Origin: Klebsiella michiganensis
Lineage (GTDB): Bacteria > Pseudomonadota > Gammaproteobacteria > Enterobacterales > Enterobacteriaceae
Assembly: GCF_002925905.1 (NCBI RefSeq)
Contig: NZ_PRDB01000006.1
Location: 124,001-188,000, forward strand
DNA: 64,000 bases
Reading direction: 5' to 3'
Shown: positions 1 to 9,323 of the stretch, one piece after another
How positions within the stretch are numbered: the stretch's first letter is position 1
How the letters are laid out: each line of letters begins with the position of its first letter
Notes under the pieces: generated by a model
Told to the model about the DNA's origin: nothing
Databases searched by the model: none
What the model saw: only the letters and a program-made list of their open reading frames with translations
Made by a program: the position numbers and the translations under genes

Positions 1-66
1 TATGCGCTGTGCACCATGTGTATCGGCGTCGGTCAGGGGATCGCGCTGATTATAGAACGCGTTTAA
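1..66 (+). CDS. pcaF: beta-ketoadipyl-CoA thiolase, C-terminal end (partial)
   Basis: Only the last 21 codons are inside the window. They read CTMCIGVGQGIALIIERV then TAA, the usual C-terminus of a thiolase, with the Cys-x-Gly motif that carries the second catalytic cysteine (here CIG). The gene ends 9 bases before pcaB. The order thiolase–pcaB–pcaD–pcaC fits a beta-ketoadipate operon in which PcaF would make succinyl-CoA and acetyl-CoA from beta-ketoadipyl-CoA. The symbol rests on the C-terminal motif and on context; the rest of the gene is outside the window. Confidence 0.75.
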   Translation, partial: YALCTMCIGVGQGIALIIERV

Positions 67-75
67 GGAGCCATA

Positions 76-1428
76 ATGAGTTTGTTGACCCCGATGATGC
101 GCACCAGTCCGCTGACCGCCTGGTTCAGCGATGCGCAGCGGGTACAGGGGATGCTGGATTTTGAAGCCGCGCTGGCTCGCGCTCAGGTCGAATGCGGCCT
201 CGTGCCGCAGGCGGCGCTTAATCCCATTATTGAGAGTTGCCGGCACGAAAACATCGACTTCTCCGCGCTGGGGCAGGCCGCCGCCAGCGCCGGGAATCTG
301 GCGATCCCGCTGGTCAAACAGCTGACCGCGCGGGTTAAACAACGGGATGACGCGGCGGCGCGCTACGTACACTGGGGGGCGACCAGCCAGGATGCTATCG
401 ACACCGGCTTTATCCTGCAACTGCGCGGCGCGCTGGCGGAAACGGACTCCCTGCTGCAGCAACTGCTCGACGCGTTAGCCCATCAGGCGGCGCGCTATCA
501 GGATACGGTGATGGCCGGGCGTACCTGGATGCAGCATGCGCTGCCGGTCACCTTCGGTCTGAAACTGGCCGGGACGCTGGATGCGCTGCTGCGCTGGCAG
601 GTGCGTCTGCGAGAGATGCGCTCAAGGGTGCTGGCGCTGCAGTTTGGCGGCGCGGCGGGCACCCTCGATTCCCTTAAAACGCAGGCGCCGCGGATCGCCG
701 GCGCGCTGGCGAAAACCCTCGACCTGCAGCTTCCGGACGCGCCGTGGCACAGCCAGCGCGACCGGCTGCTGGAGGTGGGGGCATGGTACGCGGGCGTCTG
801 CGGCACGCTGGGTAAATTCGCCAATGATTTTTCTCTGCTGATGCAAACCGAGGTTGCAGAGGTGGGTGAACCGGTCGCCGAAGGACGCGGCGGATCGTCT
901 ACCATGCCGCACAAACGCAATCCCATCTCCTGCGCCGCTATTTTGACCGCCGCCCAGCGTACGCCCGGACTGGTGGCAACGCTCTATGCCGGGCAGATCC
1001 AGCAGCACGAGCGGGCGCTGGGCGGCTGGCAGGCGGAGTGGGAAACGCTGCCGGAGCTGATAACCCTCGTCGGCGGCGCGCTGGCGCAGAGCGAAGCGCT
1101 GGTCCGCGATATGCAGGTCTTCCCGCATAAGATGCGCACCGACCTCGATATCACCCATGGCCTGATTATGGCCGAGGCCGTCACTCTGGCGCTGGCGGAG
1201 TTTGTCGGCAAAGCCGAGGCTCATCACCGGGTTGAGGCGCTGTGTCGCCAGGCGCTGGATGCGTCACGTTCGCTGTTAAGCGTGCTGGAAACCGATCCGC
1301 TGGTCAGCGAGCATCTCTCCGCCAGCCGCTTAACCCAACTGCTGGACCCGACAACGGCGACCGGCAGCTCAGCACTCTTCGTGCGCCAGGTTGTGGCGCG
1401 CTATAAGGAGCAACGTTATGAATGTTGA
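76..1428 (+). CDS. pcaB: 3-carboxy-cis,cis-muconate cycloisomerase
   Basis: PcaB of the protocatechuate branch of the beta-ketoadipate pathway. It closes 3-carboxy-cis,cis-muconate to gamma-carboxymuconolactone in the cytoplasm. The 450-residue protein belongs to the fumarase/aspartase superfamily and shows its signature loop GSSTMPHKRNP near residue 276, which carries the catalytic serine region. Length is normal for the family. An AAGGAG ribosome site lies 5 bases before the ATG. Its end overlaps the pcaD start by 11 bases, so translation of the two is probably coupled. Expression is probably from a promoter upstream of the window together with pcaF. Confidence 0.95.
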   Translation: MSLLTPMMRTSPLTAWFSDAQRVQGMLDFEAALARAQVECGLVPQAALNPIIESCRHENIDFSALGQAAASAGNLAIPLVKQLTARVKQRDDAAARYVHWGATSQDAIDTGFILQLRGALAETDSLLQQLLDALAHQAARYQDTVMAGRTWMQHALPVTFGLKLAGTLDALLRWQVRLREMRSRVLALQFGGAAGTLDSLKTQAPRIAGALAKTLDLQLPDAPWHSQRDRLLEVGAWYAGVCGTLGKFANDFSLLMQTEVAEVGEPVAEGRGGSSTMPHKRNPISCAAILTAAQRTPGLVATLYAGQIQQHERALGGWQAEWETLPELITLVGGALAQSEALVRDMQVFPHKMRTDLDITHGLIMAEAVTLALAEFVGKAEAHHRVEALCRQALDASRSLLSVLETDPLVSEHLSASRLTQLLDPTTATGSSALFVRQVVARYKEQRYEC

Positions 1429-2185
1429 TTATCAGATAGATGGGCCGCAAGACGCGCCGGTCATCGTTCTCTCTAACTCGCTGGGCACTACCCGGGCGAT
1501 GTGGCAGCCGCAGCTTGAGGCGTTAACGCAGCATTTTCGCGTGCTGCGCTACGATACCCACGGCCATGGTGCCACCCGTAAAAACGGTAAAGTGACGCTG
1601 GCGCAGCTCGGCGAAGATGTGATTGCGCTGCTCGATCATCTTAATATCGCTAAAGCCTGGTTCTGCGGGATTTCAATGGGCGGCCTGACCGGCCTGTGGC
1701 TGGGGCGCTTTGCCCCTGAACGTTTTCAGGGGCTGGTCGTTGCCAACACCGCTGCGCGTATTGGCGACCAGGCCGGCTGGCTGTCGCGTGCCCGCACGGT
1801 GCGTCAGGAAGGGATGGCAGTGGTCGCCGCAGGCGCCGCGGACCGCTGGTTTACCCACGCATTTCGCCAGAAGACGCCGGAAGTGGTGGAGGCGTTGTGT
1901 CACCAACTGACCCATATCGATGCTGAAGGCTATGCGGCCTGCTGCGAAGCGCTGGCCGCCGCCGATCTGCGTGGAGAGGTCGCGCAGATCGCGATTCCGG
2001 TGCTGATCGTCGCCGGGGAAAGTGACCCTGTCACAACGGTGGCGGACGCCAACTTCCTGCATCAGCAGATCCCGGTCTCTGAAGTCGTCGTGCTGGCGGC
2101 TTCGCATTTATCGAATATCGAAGCGCCGGGGGCGTTCAGCTCGGCGCTGCTGGGTTTTGTTCAGGGGGAAAAGCATGGACGATAA
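1418..2185 (+). CDS. pcaD: 3-oxoadipate enol-lactonase
   Basis: An alpha/beta hydrolase of 255 residues that hydrolyses beta-ketoadipate enol-lactone to beta-ketoadipate. The nucleophile elbow GISMGG puts the catalytic serine at residue 86; the likely acid is Asp203 (GESDP) and the base His230 (ASHLSN). The start at 1418 is preferred over an upstream in-frame codon because AAGGAG lies 8 bases before it and the protein then begins at the normal family N-terminus (MNVDYQIDG). It overlaps pcaB by 11 bases and pcaC by 11 bases, consistent with one tightly packed operon. Confidence 0.94.
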   Translation: MNVDYQIDGPQDAPVIVLSNSLGTTRAMWQPQLEALTQHFRVLRYDTHGHGATRKNGKVTLAQLGEDVIALLDHLNIAKAWFCGISMGGLTGLWLGRFAPERFQGLVVANTAARIGDQAGWLSRARTVRQEGMAVVAAGAADRWFTHAFRQKTPEVVEALCHQLTHIDAEGYAACCEALAAADLRGEVAQIAIPVLIVAGESDPVTTVADANFLHQQIPVSEVVVLAASHLSNIEAPGAFSSALLGFVQGEKHGR

Positions 2186-2558
2186 ACAGCGGTATCAGCG
2201 GGGAATGGAGGTCCGGCGGAAGGTGCTCGGCGATGCTCACGTCGATAAGACGCTGCAAAAGCTGACGCCGCTGAATGAAGAGTTCCAGGATTTTATTACC
2301 CGCTACGCCTGGGGAGAGACCTGGACCCGGCCGGGGCTCGATCATCATACCCGCAGCATGATCACTATTGCCATGCTGATTGCGCTGAACCGCGAAGCAG
2401 AGCTGAAAATGCATCTGCGCGCGGCGTTTAATAACGGCGTCACCCGCGATGAGCTGAAAGAGCTGATTATGCACTCCGCGCTCTACTGCGGCCTGCCCGC
2501 CGCCAACGCCACGATGCATCTGGCGCAGCAGGTATTTGACGAGCTGGATGCCGTTTAG
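2175..2558 (+). CDS. pcaC: 4-carboxymuconolactone decarboxylase
   Basis: PcaC, 127 residues, decarboxylates gamma-carboxymuconolactone to beta-ketoadipate enol-lactone, the step between PcaB and PcaD. It has the compact all-helical fold of the carboxymuconolactone decarboxylase family; the conserved stretch around HSALYCGLPAANAT is visible in the C-terminal third. The start at 2175 follows GGGGGAA and matches the family N-terminus (MDDKQRYQRG); an upstream open stretch lies inside pcaD. It is the last gene of the pca operon in this window and faces the fumarase gene tail to tail. Confidence 0.94.
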   Translation: MDDKQRYQRGMEVRRKVLGDAHVDKTLQKLTPLNEEFQDFITRYAWGETWTRPGLDHHTRSMITIAMLIALNREAELKMHLRAAFNNGVTRDELKELIMHSALYCGLPAANATMHLAQQVFDELDAV

Positions 2559-2585
2559 CCGCCAGGCAGGTTTGTCGCACATTTC

Positions 2586-2636
2586 AGGCCGTCATGCGAC
2601 GGCCTTCGACGGTTACCCGCCGCCAGGGGCGGGTAA
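2586..2636. terminator. Paired hairpins between convergent pcaC and fumB
   Basis: Two inverted repeats lie between the convergent genes. AGGCCGTC/GACGGCCT (2586–2605) has an 8-bp stem and a 4-base loop. TTACCCGCC/GGCGGGTAA (2613–2636) has a 9-bp stem and ends two bases from the fumarase stop codon. Neither has a clear T-run on either strand, so termination is inferred from position and stem strength. Confidence 0.5.
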
Positions 2637-2638
2637 TA

Positions 2639-4294
2639 TCATCCTCTTTGCTGCGAACAGCCTGCGCACTGCTTATTCTGGATCTGCTGGAAGAAGTCAT
2701 TGCCTTTGTCATCCACCAGAATAAACGCCGGGAAGTTTTCCACTTCGATTTTCCAGATGGCTTCCATCCCCAGTTCAGGATAGGCCACGCACTCCAGGCT
2801 CTTGATGCTCTGCTGCGCCAGCACCGCCGCCGGACCGCCGATGCTGCCGAGGTAAAAACCGCCGTGTTTGTGACAGGCATCGGTGACCTGCTGGCTGCGG
2901 TTGCCTTTGGCCAGCATCACCATGCTTGCGCCGTGGGATTGCAGCAGGTCGACGTAAGAGTCCATGCGGCCTGCGGTGGTCGGGCCAAGGGAGCCGGACG
3001 CATAGCCTTCCGGGGTTTTCGCCGGGCCGGCGTAGTAGATCGGATGATCTTTGACGTACTGCGGCAGTTCTTCACCGTTATCGATAAGCTCTTTCAGCTT
3101 CGCGTGGGCGATATCGCGGGCCACAATAATGGTGCCGTTGAGCGTCAGACGCGTCGAGACCGGATGGGCGGAAAGCTGGGCCAGAATCTCGCTCATCGGC
3201 TGATTAAGATCGATGCTGACGACCTTGCCTTCGCCCTGCTGGCGCAGATGTTCGGGAATATACTGACCCGGGTTGCTCTCCAGTTTCTCAATCCAGATAC
3301 CGTGGCGGTTGATTTTGGCTTTGATATTGCGATCCGCCGAACAGGAGACGCCCATGCCCACCGGGCAGGAGGCGCCGTGGCGCGGCAGGCGGATGACGCG
3401 GATATCGTGGGCGAAGTATTTGCCGCCGAACTGCGCGCCGAGACCGAGGTTTTGCGCCTCCACCAGCAGTTCCTGCTCCAGCTGAATATCGCGGAAGGCC
3501 TGGCCGTGTTCGTTGCCTTCGGTCGGCAGTTCGTCGTAATAGTGGGTAGAGGCCAGCTTCACCGTTTTTAGCGTCGCTTCTGCCGAGGTACCGCCAATCA
3601 CAAAGGCGATATGGTACGGCGGGCAGGCGGCGGTACCGAGCGTGCGCATCTTCTCAACGAGATAGTTTTTCAACTTCGCCGGAGTGATTAACGCTTTGGT
3701 TTCCTGATACAGATAGGTTTTGTTGGCCGAGCCGCCCCCTTTGGCCATACAGAGGAATTTATATTCATCGCCGTCGACGCTGTAGAGGTCGATTTGCGCA
3801 GGCAGGTTAGTCCCGGTATTGACCTCTTTGTACATATCCAGCGGCGCGTTCTGCGAATAGCGCAGGTTATCCTCAGTATAGGTGTTATAGACGCCGCGGG
3901 CGAGGGCCGCTTCATCACCGCCGCCGGTCCACACGCGCTGGCCTTTCTTACCCATAATAATCGCCGTGCCGGTATCCTGGCAGGTGGGCAGCACGCCTTT
4001 GGCCGCGATTTCAGAGTTGCGCAGGAACTGCAGCGCCACGTACTTATCGTTATCGCTGGCTTCAGGGTCGAGAAGGATCTGCGCGACCTGTTTTTGGTGG
4101 GAAACGCGCAGCATAAACGCCGCATCGTGGAAGGCCTGCTGTGCCAGAAGGGTGAGGGCCTGAGGGTCTACTTTGAGGATCTCCTGGCCTTCAAATTCGG
4201 CCACGGACACGTGCTCTTTGCTCAGCAGATAGTATTCAGTCTTATCTTTTGCTAGCGGAAAGGCTTCCTGATAGACAAATGGTTTAGTCGACAT
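2639..4294 (-). CDS. fumB: Class I fumarate hydratase (FumB-like, 4Fe-4S)
   Basis: Oxygen-sensitive iron-sulfur fumarase of 551 residues that interconverts fumarate and L-malate. Cluster cysteines expected from E. coli FumA/FumB are present at Cys105 (LPTCQDTGT) and in [11 protein letters not shown]; a third is in AACPPYH. The C-terminal part (for example [15 protein letters not shown]) resembles FumB, the anaerobic isoenzyme, more than FumA. It lies downstream of a dicarboxylate permease on the same strand, divergent from a fumarate reductase, so it probably feeds malate into fumarate reduction or takes up imported fumarate. The ATG follows GGGAGC. Confidence 0.92.
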   Translation of the reverse strand: MSTKPFVYQEAFPLAKDKTEYYLLSKEHVSVAEFEGQEILKVDPQALTLLAQQAFHDAAFMLRVSHQKQVAQILLDPEASDNDKYVALQFLRNSEIAAKGVLPTCQDTGTAIIMGKKGQRVWTGGGDEAALARGVYNTYTEDNLRYSQNAPLDMYKEVNTGTNLPAQIDLYSVDGDEYKFLCMAKGGGSANKTYLYQETKALITPAKLKNYLVEKMRTLGTAACPPYHIAFVIGGTSAEATLKTVKLASTHYYDELPTEGNEHGQAFRDIQLEQELLVEAQNLGLGAQFGGKYFAHDIRVIRLPRHGASCPVGMGVSCSADRNIKAKINRHGIWIEKLESNPGQYIPEHLRQQGEGKVVSIDLNQPMSEILAQLSAHPVSTRLTLNGTIIVARDIAHAKLKELIDNGEELPQYVKDHPIYYAGPAKTPEGYASGSLGPTTAGRMDSYVDLLQSHGASMVMLAKGNRSQQVTDACHKHGGFYLGSIGGPAAVLAQQSIKSLECVAYPELGMEAIWKIEVENFPAFILVDDKGNDFFQQIQNKQCAGCSQQRG

Positions 4295-4346
4295 TGCTTT
4301 GCTCCCTAAGAGTAAAACCGCCGGGGTTCGGCCCGACGGTTATGAA

Positions 4347-5852
4347 TCAGAACATCATGGACATCCACGGATAGCCAATCAGCAGCAGGGCGGCCAGGAA
4401 GATGGCGCCGAAAATGGTGCCGAGACGCCAGTAGTCTTTGGTCGGCAGATAGCCGCTGCCGTAGTAGATTGGGCTCGGGCCGGTACCGTAGGGGGTGATA
4501 ATCCCCATCACGCCGAGCGAGGTCACCATCAGCAGTACGAACACCTGCATATTCATCCCCGGAATGGTGGAGGCGATAGTCAGCATGGCCGGCAGCAGCG
4601 CGGTGGTGTGCGCGGTGGTGCTGGCGAACAGATAGTGCAGCAGATAGAACGCCAGCAGCAGGACGACGGTCGCGACGCCCGGGGAGATGCCGCTCATCAG
4701 CGCGCCGCCTTCTTTACCCAGCCAGGCGATAAAACCGGTGGAGGAGAGGCCGTCGGCCAGCGCCACCAGGGTCGCGAACCAGGCAAAGGTATTCCACGCC
4801 GCTTTGTTGCTGGTGATATCGTTCCACGAAAGTACGCCGGTCCACAGCATCAGCACGATAACCAGCAGGGCGGCCAGCGCCGGTTCAATCCATTCGGCGG
4901 CGAAGATCCACATCATCAGCGCAAAGCAGACGAAGACCAGCAGCAGAATTTCATTGCGCGACAGGCGGCCAAGTTTTTCCAGCTCGCGGGCGGCCCACAG
5001 CGGCACTTCATCGTTGACTTTCACTTCCGGCGGGTAGAACCAGTAGGCCAGCAGCGGCATTGCCAGAATCAGCAGGATACCCAGCGGCAGAAAGGCGATA
5101 AACCAGGTGCCCCAGGAGATATTAATGCCGACGATGCTTTTCACCAGCGCCAGCGCCAGCAGGTTCGGCGCCAGTGCGGAGAGAAACATCGAGCTGGTGA
5201 TACAGGCGGCGGTAATGGCCACCCACATCAGGTAGGAGCCGATACGGCGCGCGCTCGGGTCGTTGGGCTTAGAGCCGTACAGCGGCGGCAGGTTAGCGAT
5301 AATCGGGTAGATAGTCCCCCCGCTGCGCGCGGTGTTGGAGGGAGTAAACGGCGCCAGCAGCAGGTCGGCGAAGGTGATGGCGTAGCCCAGCGTCAGGCTG
5401 CGGCGGCCGAGATACTTCACCAGGATCAGCGCCAGACGGCGGCCAAACTGGGTTTTATCGTAGCCGGCGGCAAACATAAAGGCGCCGAAGATAAGCCAGA
5501 CGGTGGAGTTACCGAAACCGCTCACCGCCCATTTAAAGGAGGCGCCGGCAAGCTTGAACCCTGGCGCGGCCAGCTGTTCAGGGCTGAACAGCAGCCACTG
5601 GCTGCACAGCGCAATCACCACCACGCCGGTAATACCGATGACCGCGCCGGGCAGCGGTTCGAAGATCAGACCGACGATCACGCCGACGAAAATGGCAAAG
5701 TAGTGCCAGGCGTAAGGGGGAAGGCCGTCGGGCACCGGGACGAATAAGAGTAAGACGGCAACGATAATGGGCATCGCCATCATCAGCAGACGTTTATAAG
5801 CAGCATTTGTTGCTGCACCGGCAGGCGGTATGGTTGTCTTTTTCTCTTTCAT
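4347..5852 (-). CDS. DASS-family C4-dicarboxylate/anion transporter (TtdT/CitT-like)
   Basis: An integral membrane carrier of 501 residues with about 12 hydrophobic segments, of the divalent anion:sodium symporter (DASS) family, closest in feel to the L-tartrate/succinate and citrate/succinate antiporters TtdT and CitT. Family motifs include APFTPSNTARSGG near residue 155 and the conserved GIITPYGTGPSPIYYGSGY near the C-terminus. The ATG at 5852 is preferred over an in-frame TTG at 5867. It lies 52 bases upstream of fumB and probably forms an operon with it. From context it probably exchanges fumarate, malate or tartrate for succinate; the substrate cannot be read from the sequence. Confidence 0.85.
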   Translation of the reverse strand: MKEKKTTIPPAGAATNAAYKRLLMMAMPIIVAVLLLFVPVPDGLPPYAWHYFAIFVGVIVGLIFEPLPGAVIGITGVVVIALCSQWLLFSPEQLAAPGFKLAGASFKWAVSGFGNSTVWLIFGAFMFAAGYDKTQFGRRLALILVKYLGRRSLTLGYAITFADLLLAPFTPSNTARSGGTIYPIIANLPPLYGSKPNDPSARRIGSYLMWVAITAACITSSMFLSALAPNLLALALVKSIVGINISWGTWFIAFLPLGILLILAMPLLAYWFYPPEVKVNDEVPLWAARELEKLGRLSRNEILLLVFVCFALMMWIFAAEWIEPALAALLVIVLMLWTGVLSWNDITSNKAAWNTFAWFATLVALADGLSSTGFIAWLGKEGGALMSGISPGVATVVLLLAFYLLHYLFASTTAHTTALLPAMLTIASTIPGMNMQVFVLLMVTSLGVMGIITPYGTGPSPIYYGSGYLPTKDYWRLGTIFGAIFLAALLLIGYPWMSMMF

Positions 5853-6316
5853 AATGAGTATCTGCAAGTAGTTAAAAATAGGGTTTGGTCATCGCTTAAC
5901 CGTTCGATTTCTTTAGTTGCAAAACTTTCTTTAATTATTAATTGTCGGTTTTGGTTATTGCGCTGAACGTTATTTAACGCGCTTCGTTGGGCGTTAAATT
6001 AAAATATTGGGTTATTTATATATTGCGCTTTCATGCGCCGTTGCAATTGATTTAGATCAAAAAAAGCGGGTTGTTAGCCACTTTTTTATTATTGCGGATA
6101 ACCCTGTTTAGTGAGGTGTTTATTTGTCTGAAATTTGGCTTAATGTTAAATCACGAATGATTCCATGAACTGATCGTTTCTTTATGTTATTGAATTTTAT
6201 CATTTTATCTTGATGTGTTCCTGGCAATACATGTTAAAAATGGTTTCAGATTTGTTATTGGTTATATCCACTATGTGAACGAATTATATTTAATTAATAA
6301 TACAAAGGAGGTATCG
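5853..6316. promoter_or_regulatory. Divergent regulatory region between the permease and the fumarate reductase
   Basis: About 460 bases of AT-rich DNA separate the minus-strand permease/fumarase genes from the plus-strand small ORF and fumarate reductase. It contains a perfect FNR box (listed separately) and several TATAAT-like boxes, but no convincing larger gene. It must hold promoters for both directions. DcuR probably also acts here, because dcuSR lies just beyond the reductase genes; I could not point to a DcuR site with confidence. Confidence 0.6.
6047..6060. promoter_or_regulatory. Perfect FNR binding site
   Basis: The sequence TTGATTTAGATCAA matches the FNR consensus TTGAT-N4-ATCAA in all ten defined positions and is palindromic in its arms. 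It lies about 195 bases upstream of the permease ATG and about 420 bases upstream of the reductase ATG. It fits oxygen-controlled expression of fumarate uptake and reduction. Which of the two directions it serves, and the transcription start sites, cannot be read from the sequence. Confidence 0.75.
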
Positions 6317-6397
6317 ATGTTATTGTTGGTATTAAATAGTTTTTTAACTAACGTAATTATTTTGGTAACTAAAAAAAGCGCTATATTATTGGCATGA
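6317..6397 (+). CDS. 26-residue hydrophobic small protein or leader peptide
   Basis: A short ORF (MLLLVLNSFLTNVIILVTKK...) with an unusually strong ribosome site, AAAGGAGGT, four bases before the ATG. The peptide is a single hydrophobic segment broken by two lysines, so it could be a one-pass membrane protein. It ends 82 bases before the fumarate reductase ATG on the same strand. Two roles are possible: a genuine small membrane protein, or a leader whose translation influences the downstream gene. I do not recognise a family. The quality of the ribosome site is the main evidence that it is translated. Confidence 0.5.
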   Translation: MLLLVLNSFLTNVIILVTKKSAILLA

Positions 6398-6479
6398 CTT
6401 AAGGGATTACCAAATACAAACAAAAACAATTCCGTCACCCAATTCTCAATTTTCAATATTTAAAATCTGGAGCGTCATT

Positions 6480-9257
6480 ATGACCAGTCATCCACGAATT
6501 TTGCGTCCTTTTACTTTACCGAACGGTACTGAGCTTAAAAATCGCCTGTTAATGGCGCCGATGACCACCTGCACCGGTTATTTTGACGGTACCGTGACCA
6601 GCGAACTGGTTGAGTACTACCGCGCTCGCGCAGGCAGTATCGGCACCATTATCGTTGAATGCTGCTTTATTGATGACTACGGTCTGGCGTTCCCCGGCGC
6701 CATCGGTATCGATAATGATGAAAAAGTGGCTGGCCTGGCGAAAATTGCCGCCGCCATCAAGGCGGAAGGGTCAAAAGCGATTCTGCAGATCTACCACGGC
6801 GGCCGGATGGTCGACCCGCAGCTTATCGGCGGACGCCAGCCGGTTGCCCCGAGCGCGATTGCCGCGCCGCGCGATGGCGCAGCAACCCCGCGCGCGCTGA
6901 GCGGCGCTGAAGTCGAGGGCATGATCGCGAAGTTTGGCGAAGGCGTACGCCGCGCCATTCAGGCCGGTTTCGACGGCGTCGAGATTCACGGCGCGAACAC
7001 CTATCTGATCCAGCAGTTTTATTCGCCAAACTCTAACCAGCGCGACGATGAATGGGGCGGCAGCCGCGATAATCGCGCGAAATTCCCGCTGGCGGTACTG
7101 GACATCACCCACAAAATGGCCCGCCAGTACGCCGACGATGCCTTTATTATCGGCTACCGGTTCTCCCCGGAAGAGATGGAAGTCCCCGGTATCCGTTTTG
7201 CTGACACCATGTATCTGCTGGAAAAGCTGGCCGCCCGCGGCGTCGACTATCTCCACTTCTCGGTTGGCGCCACGCTGCGACCGTCGATTGTCGATACCAG
7301 CGATCCCACGCCGCTGATTGAAAAATATTGCGCCATGCGCTCTGAAACCCTGGCTCAGGTGCCGGTGATGGGCGTGGGCGGGGTAGTGAACGCGGCCGAT
7401 GCCGAGCAGGGCCTGGATCACGGCTACGACCTGATGGCGGTGGGCCGCGCCTGTATCGCGTATCCTGACTGGACGGCGCGCATTGCCGCCGGCGAAGAGC
7501 TGGAACTGTTTATTGACAGCACCCAGCGCGAAGCGCTGAACATCCCGGAACCGCTGTGGCGCTTCTCGCTGGTGGAGGCGATGATCCGCGATATGAGCAT
7601 GGGCGACGCCAAATTCAAACCGGGGATGTTCGTCGAAACCGTTCAGGACGACGCTAACGAGCTGGTGATCAACGTCAGCCTGGAAAACGACCGCATTGCC
7701 GATATCGCACTGGCGGCAAGCCCGGTACAGACCGTCGAGTTCACCACCAGCTTTGAAGAGATCCGCGAGCGGATCCTCAGCGCCAACACCCCGCACGTGG
7801 ATGCGATTTCCGGCGCAACCAGCCAGAGCGAAGCGGTGAAAAAGGCAGTTTCCAAAGCGATGCTGAAGTCCAGTAAAGCGCTGGCCGCCGAAGAGGGCGC
7901 GGGCGATGCGGCGCCGAAAAGCTACGATGTGGTGGTGGTCGGCAGCGGCGGAGCCGGTCTGGCGGCCGCAATTCAGGCGCACGATGAAGGCGCGAGCGTT
8001 CTGATCGTTGAAAAAATGCCGACCATCGGCGGTAACACCATTAAAGCTTCTGCCGGGATGAACGCCGCAGAGACCCGCTTCCAGCGCGTGAAAGGTATTG
8101 AAGACAGCAAAGAGCTGTTTTACCAGGAAACGCTGAAAGGCGGTAAGAACAAAAACGATCCGCAGCTGCTGCGCCGCTTCGTGGAGAATGCGCCGGAAGC
8201 CATTGAGTGGCTGGCGCGTCGCGGCATTATGCTTAACGATATCACCACTACCGGCGGGATGAGCATCGACCGCACCCACCGTCCGCGCGACGGGTCGGCG
8301 GTCGGCGGCTACCTGATCAGCGGCCTGGTGCGTAACATCACCAAACGCGGTATCGATGTCCTGCTGGATACGTCGGTGGAAGAGATCCTGATGACCGACG
8401 ATGAGGTGAGCGGCGTGCGCCTGCTCACCGATGAAAACGAATCCGTTGTGGTACAGACGAAGAGCATCGTGGTGGCGACCGGCGGCTTCAGCGCCAACAG
8501 CGCGATGGTGGTGAAATACCGCCCGGATCTGGCGGGCTTTGTGACTACCAACCATAAAGGGGCGACCGGCGGCGGTATCGCGCTGCTTGAACGCATCGGC
8601 ACGGGCACCGTGGATATGGGTGAAATTCAGATTCACCCGACCGTCGAGCAGCAAACCTCGTACCTGATTTCCGAGTCGATTCGCGGCGGCGGGGCGATAC
8701 TGGTGAACCCGCAGGGCAACCGCTTCTTCAACGAAATGGAGACCCGCGATAAGGTTTCCGCCGCGATTATCGCGCTGCCTGAGCACTTCGCCTATATCGT
8801 CTTTGACGAGCACGTCCGGGCAAAAAACAAAGCCGCCGATGAGTACATCGCTAAAGGTTTCGTCACCAGCGCCAGCTCGCCGCGTCAGCTGGCGGAGAAA
8901 CTGGGGATGGATTACCATGCTTTTCTCAATACGCTGGAACGCTACAACGGCTTTGTTGACAAACAGCATGACGATGACTTTGGCCGTACCACCGCGCTGC
9001 GTGCGCCGATCAATGAAGGCCCTTACCATGCGATTCGTATCGCTCCGGGGGTTCACCACACGATGGGCGGCGTGACCATTAACACCGATACCGCGGTGCT
9101 GAATGCCGGTCATCAGGTGATTGCGGGCGCTTTTGCCGCGGGCGAAGTGGTGGGCGGCATTCACGGCGGTAACCGCATCGGCGGTAACGCGGTGGCCGAT
9201 ATCATTATCTTCGGGACCCTCGCGGGCCATCAGGCGGCGAAACGCGCCAGAGGTTAA
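6480..9257 (+). CDS. Soluble NADH:fumarate reductase (OYE-like / FMN_bind / FAD domains)
   Basis: A 925-residue cytoplasmic flavoprotein with three domains: an Old Yellow Enzyme-like NADH:flavin oxidoreductase (about 1–370), an FMN_bind domain (about 375–460) and a fumarate-reductase-type FAD domain (about 475–925, dinucleotide motif VVGSGGAGLAA). The flavinylation motif D-x-x-S-G-A-T-S lies at residues 441–448, making Thr447 the probable site of covalent FMN. The C-terminal NRIGGNAVADII motif is typical of flavoprotein fumarate reductases. There is no signal peptide, so it works in the cytoplasm, taking electrons from NADH to fumarate without quinones. A water-soluble enzyme of this design is known from Klebsiella pneumoniae. 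The next gene, apbE, supplies the FMN. Confidence 0.92.
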   Translation: MTSHPRILRPFTLPNGTELKNRLLMAPMTTCTGYFDGTVTSELVEYYRARAGSIGTIIVECCFIDDYGLAFPGAIGIDNDEKVAGLAKIAAAIKAEGSKAILQIYHGGRMVDPQLIGGRQPVAPSAIAAPRDGAATPRALSGAEVEGMIAKFGEGVRRAIQAGFDGVEIHGANTYLIQQFYSPNSNQRDDEWGGSRDNRAKFPLAVLDITHKMARQYADDAFIIGYRFSPEEMEVPGIRFADTMYLLEKLAARGVDYLHFSVGATLRPSIVDTSDPTPLIEKYCAMRSETLAQVPVMGVGGVVNAADAEQGLDHGYDLMAVGRACIAYPDWTARIAAGEELELFIDSTQREALNIPEPLWRFSLVEAMIRDMSMGDAKFKPGMFVETVQDDANELVINVSLENDRIADIALAASPVQTVEFTTSFEEIRERILSANTPHVDAISGATSQSEAVKKAVSKAMLKSSKALAAEEGAGDAAPKSYDVVVVGSGGAGLAAAIQAHDEGASVLIVEKMPTIGGNTIKASAGMNAAETRFQRVKGIEDSKELFYQETLKGGKNKNDPQLLRRFVENAPEAIEWLARRGIMLNDITTTGGMSIDRTHRPRDGSAVGGYLISGLVRNITKRGIDVLLDTSVEEILMTDDEVSGVRLLTDENESVVVQTKSIVVATGGFSANSAMVVKYRPDLAGFVTTNHKGATGGGIALLERIGTGTVDMGEIQIHPTVEQQTSYLISESIRGGGAILVNPQGNRFFNEMETRDKVSAAIIALPEHFAYIVFDEHVRAKNKAADEYIAKGFVTSASSPRQLAEKLGMDYHAFLNTLERYNGFVDKQHDDDFGRTTALRAPINEGPYHAIRIAPGVHHTMGGVTINTDTAVLNAGHQVIAGAFAAGEVVGGIHGGNRIGGNAVADIIIFGTLAGHQAAKRARG

Positions 9258-9323
9258 GCGTCAGCGACACCCGCCGGGCTGGCAAATAGACGGCCCGGCT
9301 TCTTATCTCTCTAGGAGTGCGAT

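Noticed and set aside
4299-5747. Long plus-strand open frame opposite the DASS permease
   Set aside because: Composition is Gln/Arg/His-rich and repetitive, as expected for the antisense of a membrane protein gene; no motif or ribosome site.
6771-9230. 819-codon open frame on the minus strand opposite the fumarate reductase
   Set aside because: It mirrors the codon pattern of a strongly supported gene, is rich in His/Arg/Gln, has no ribosome site and shows no recognisable domain.
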